DNA of 5,523 nucleotides from Tissierellia bacterium (GTDB lineage: Bacteria; Bacillota; Clostridia; Tissierellales; Sedimentibacteraceae): assembly GCA_028700795.1 (NCBI GenBank), contig JAQVRY010000096.1, forward strand, positions 1 to 5,523. The letters run 5' to 3'. This document shows, piece by piece, positions 5,504 to 5,523 of this stretch. How positions within the stretch are numbered: position 1 is the first letter of the stretch; the number at the start of each line of letters is the position of its first letter. The position numbers and the translations under genes were made by a program. The notes under the pieces were generated by a model. That model was not told the DNA's origin. It saw nothing but the letters and a program-made list of their open reading frames with translations, and made no database searches.

Positions 5504-5523
5504 TAAAGTATGTCCCCATACTT
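5504..5523 (-). promoter_or_regulatory. Edge palindrome overlapping a sporulation-type -10 sequence
   Basis: AAGTATG (5506-5512) and CATACTT (5517-5523) are a perfect 7-bp inverted repeat around TCCC, reaching the window edge. On the minus strand one arm reads CATACTTTA (5512-5504). This fits the -10 of sigma-E (CATACANT, one mismatch) and of sigma-K (CATA, three bases, TA). It would start transcription about 30 bases before the YtvI-like gene. The -35 would lie outside the window, so this is only a candidate. Confidence 0.3.

Noticed and set aside
5469..5519. Upstream ATG extending the YtvI-like protein by 17 residues
   Set aside because: The added residues are not typical of the family N-terminus and include the ribosome binding site of the better start at 5468.

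Overview
The window is AT-rich and reads like a spore-forming, Gram-positive member of the Clostridia. The signs are strong AGGAGG-type ribosome binding sites, short TTGAAA/TATAAT-type promoters, a secreted S-layer-homology (SLH) protein, a RocG/GudB-type glutamate dehydrogenase and a YtvI-like sporulation membrane protein. A cellulolytic cluster III-type clostridium (Acetivibrio/Ruminiclostridium relatives) would fit, but that finer placement rests on general resemblance only.

Layout: (1) 1-1619, minus strand: a secreted surface protein with a signal peptide, two fibronectin-III-like beta domains, three SLH repeats and the start of a Pro/Glu-rich tail. It runs off the left edge, so its C-terminus is missing. 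(2) 1620-1747: its promoter and leader, plus the terminator of the next gene. (3) 1748-2563, minus strand: a one-domain-swapped regulator with an AraC-like cupin sensor in front of a LuxR/GerE helix-turn-helix. (4) 2564-2971: a divergent control region with one good promoter facing each way. Exactly between the promoters lies a 136-bp imperfect palindrome with terminal inverted repeats and a possible 6-7 bp target duplication, which looks like a miniature mobile element. (5) 2972-4240, plus strand: a complete glutamate dehydrogenase, ended by a 15-bp hairpin terminator. (6) 4395-5468, minus strand: a complete AI-2E/YtvI-family membrane protein, convergent with the dehydrogenase gene.

The genes do not form one operon. 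The regulator and the SLH gene point the same way, but a terminator separates them and the SLH gene has its own extended -10 promoter. A regulator-target link between them is plausible but unproven. Glutamate dehydrogenase is a stand-alone metabolic gene joining amino-acid nitrogen to 2-oxoglutarate, and the YtvI-like protein is probably a separate sporulation gene.

The least explained parts are non-coding: the miniature palindromic element, a second degenerate copy of its core motif in the 3' untranslated region of the dehydrogenase gene, tiny start-stop reading frames in two leaders, and a palindrome at the right edge that overlaps a sporulation-type -10 sequence. No tRNA, rRNA, CRISPR array, transposase gene or known riboswitch was recognised.
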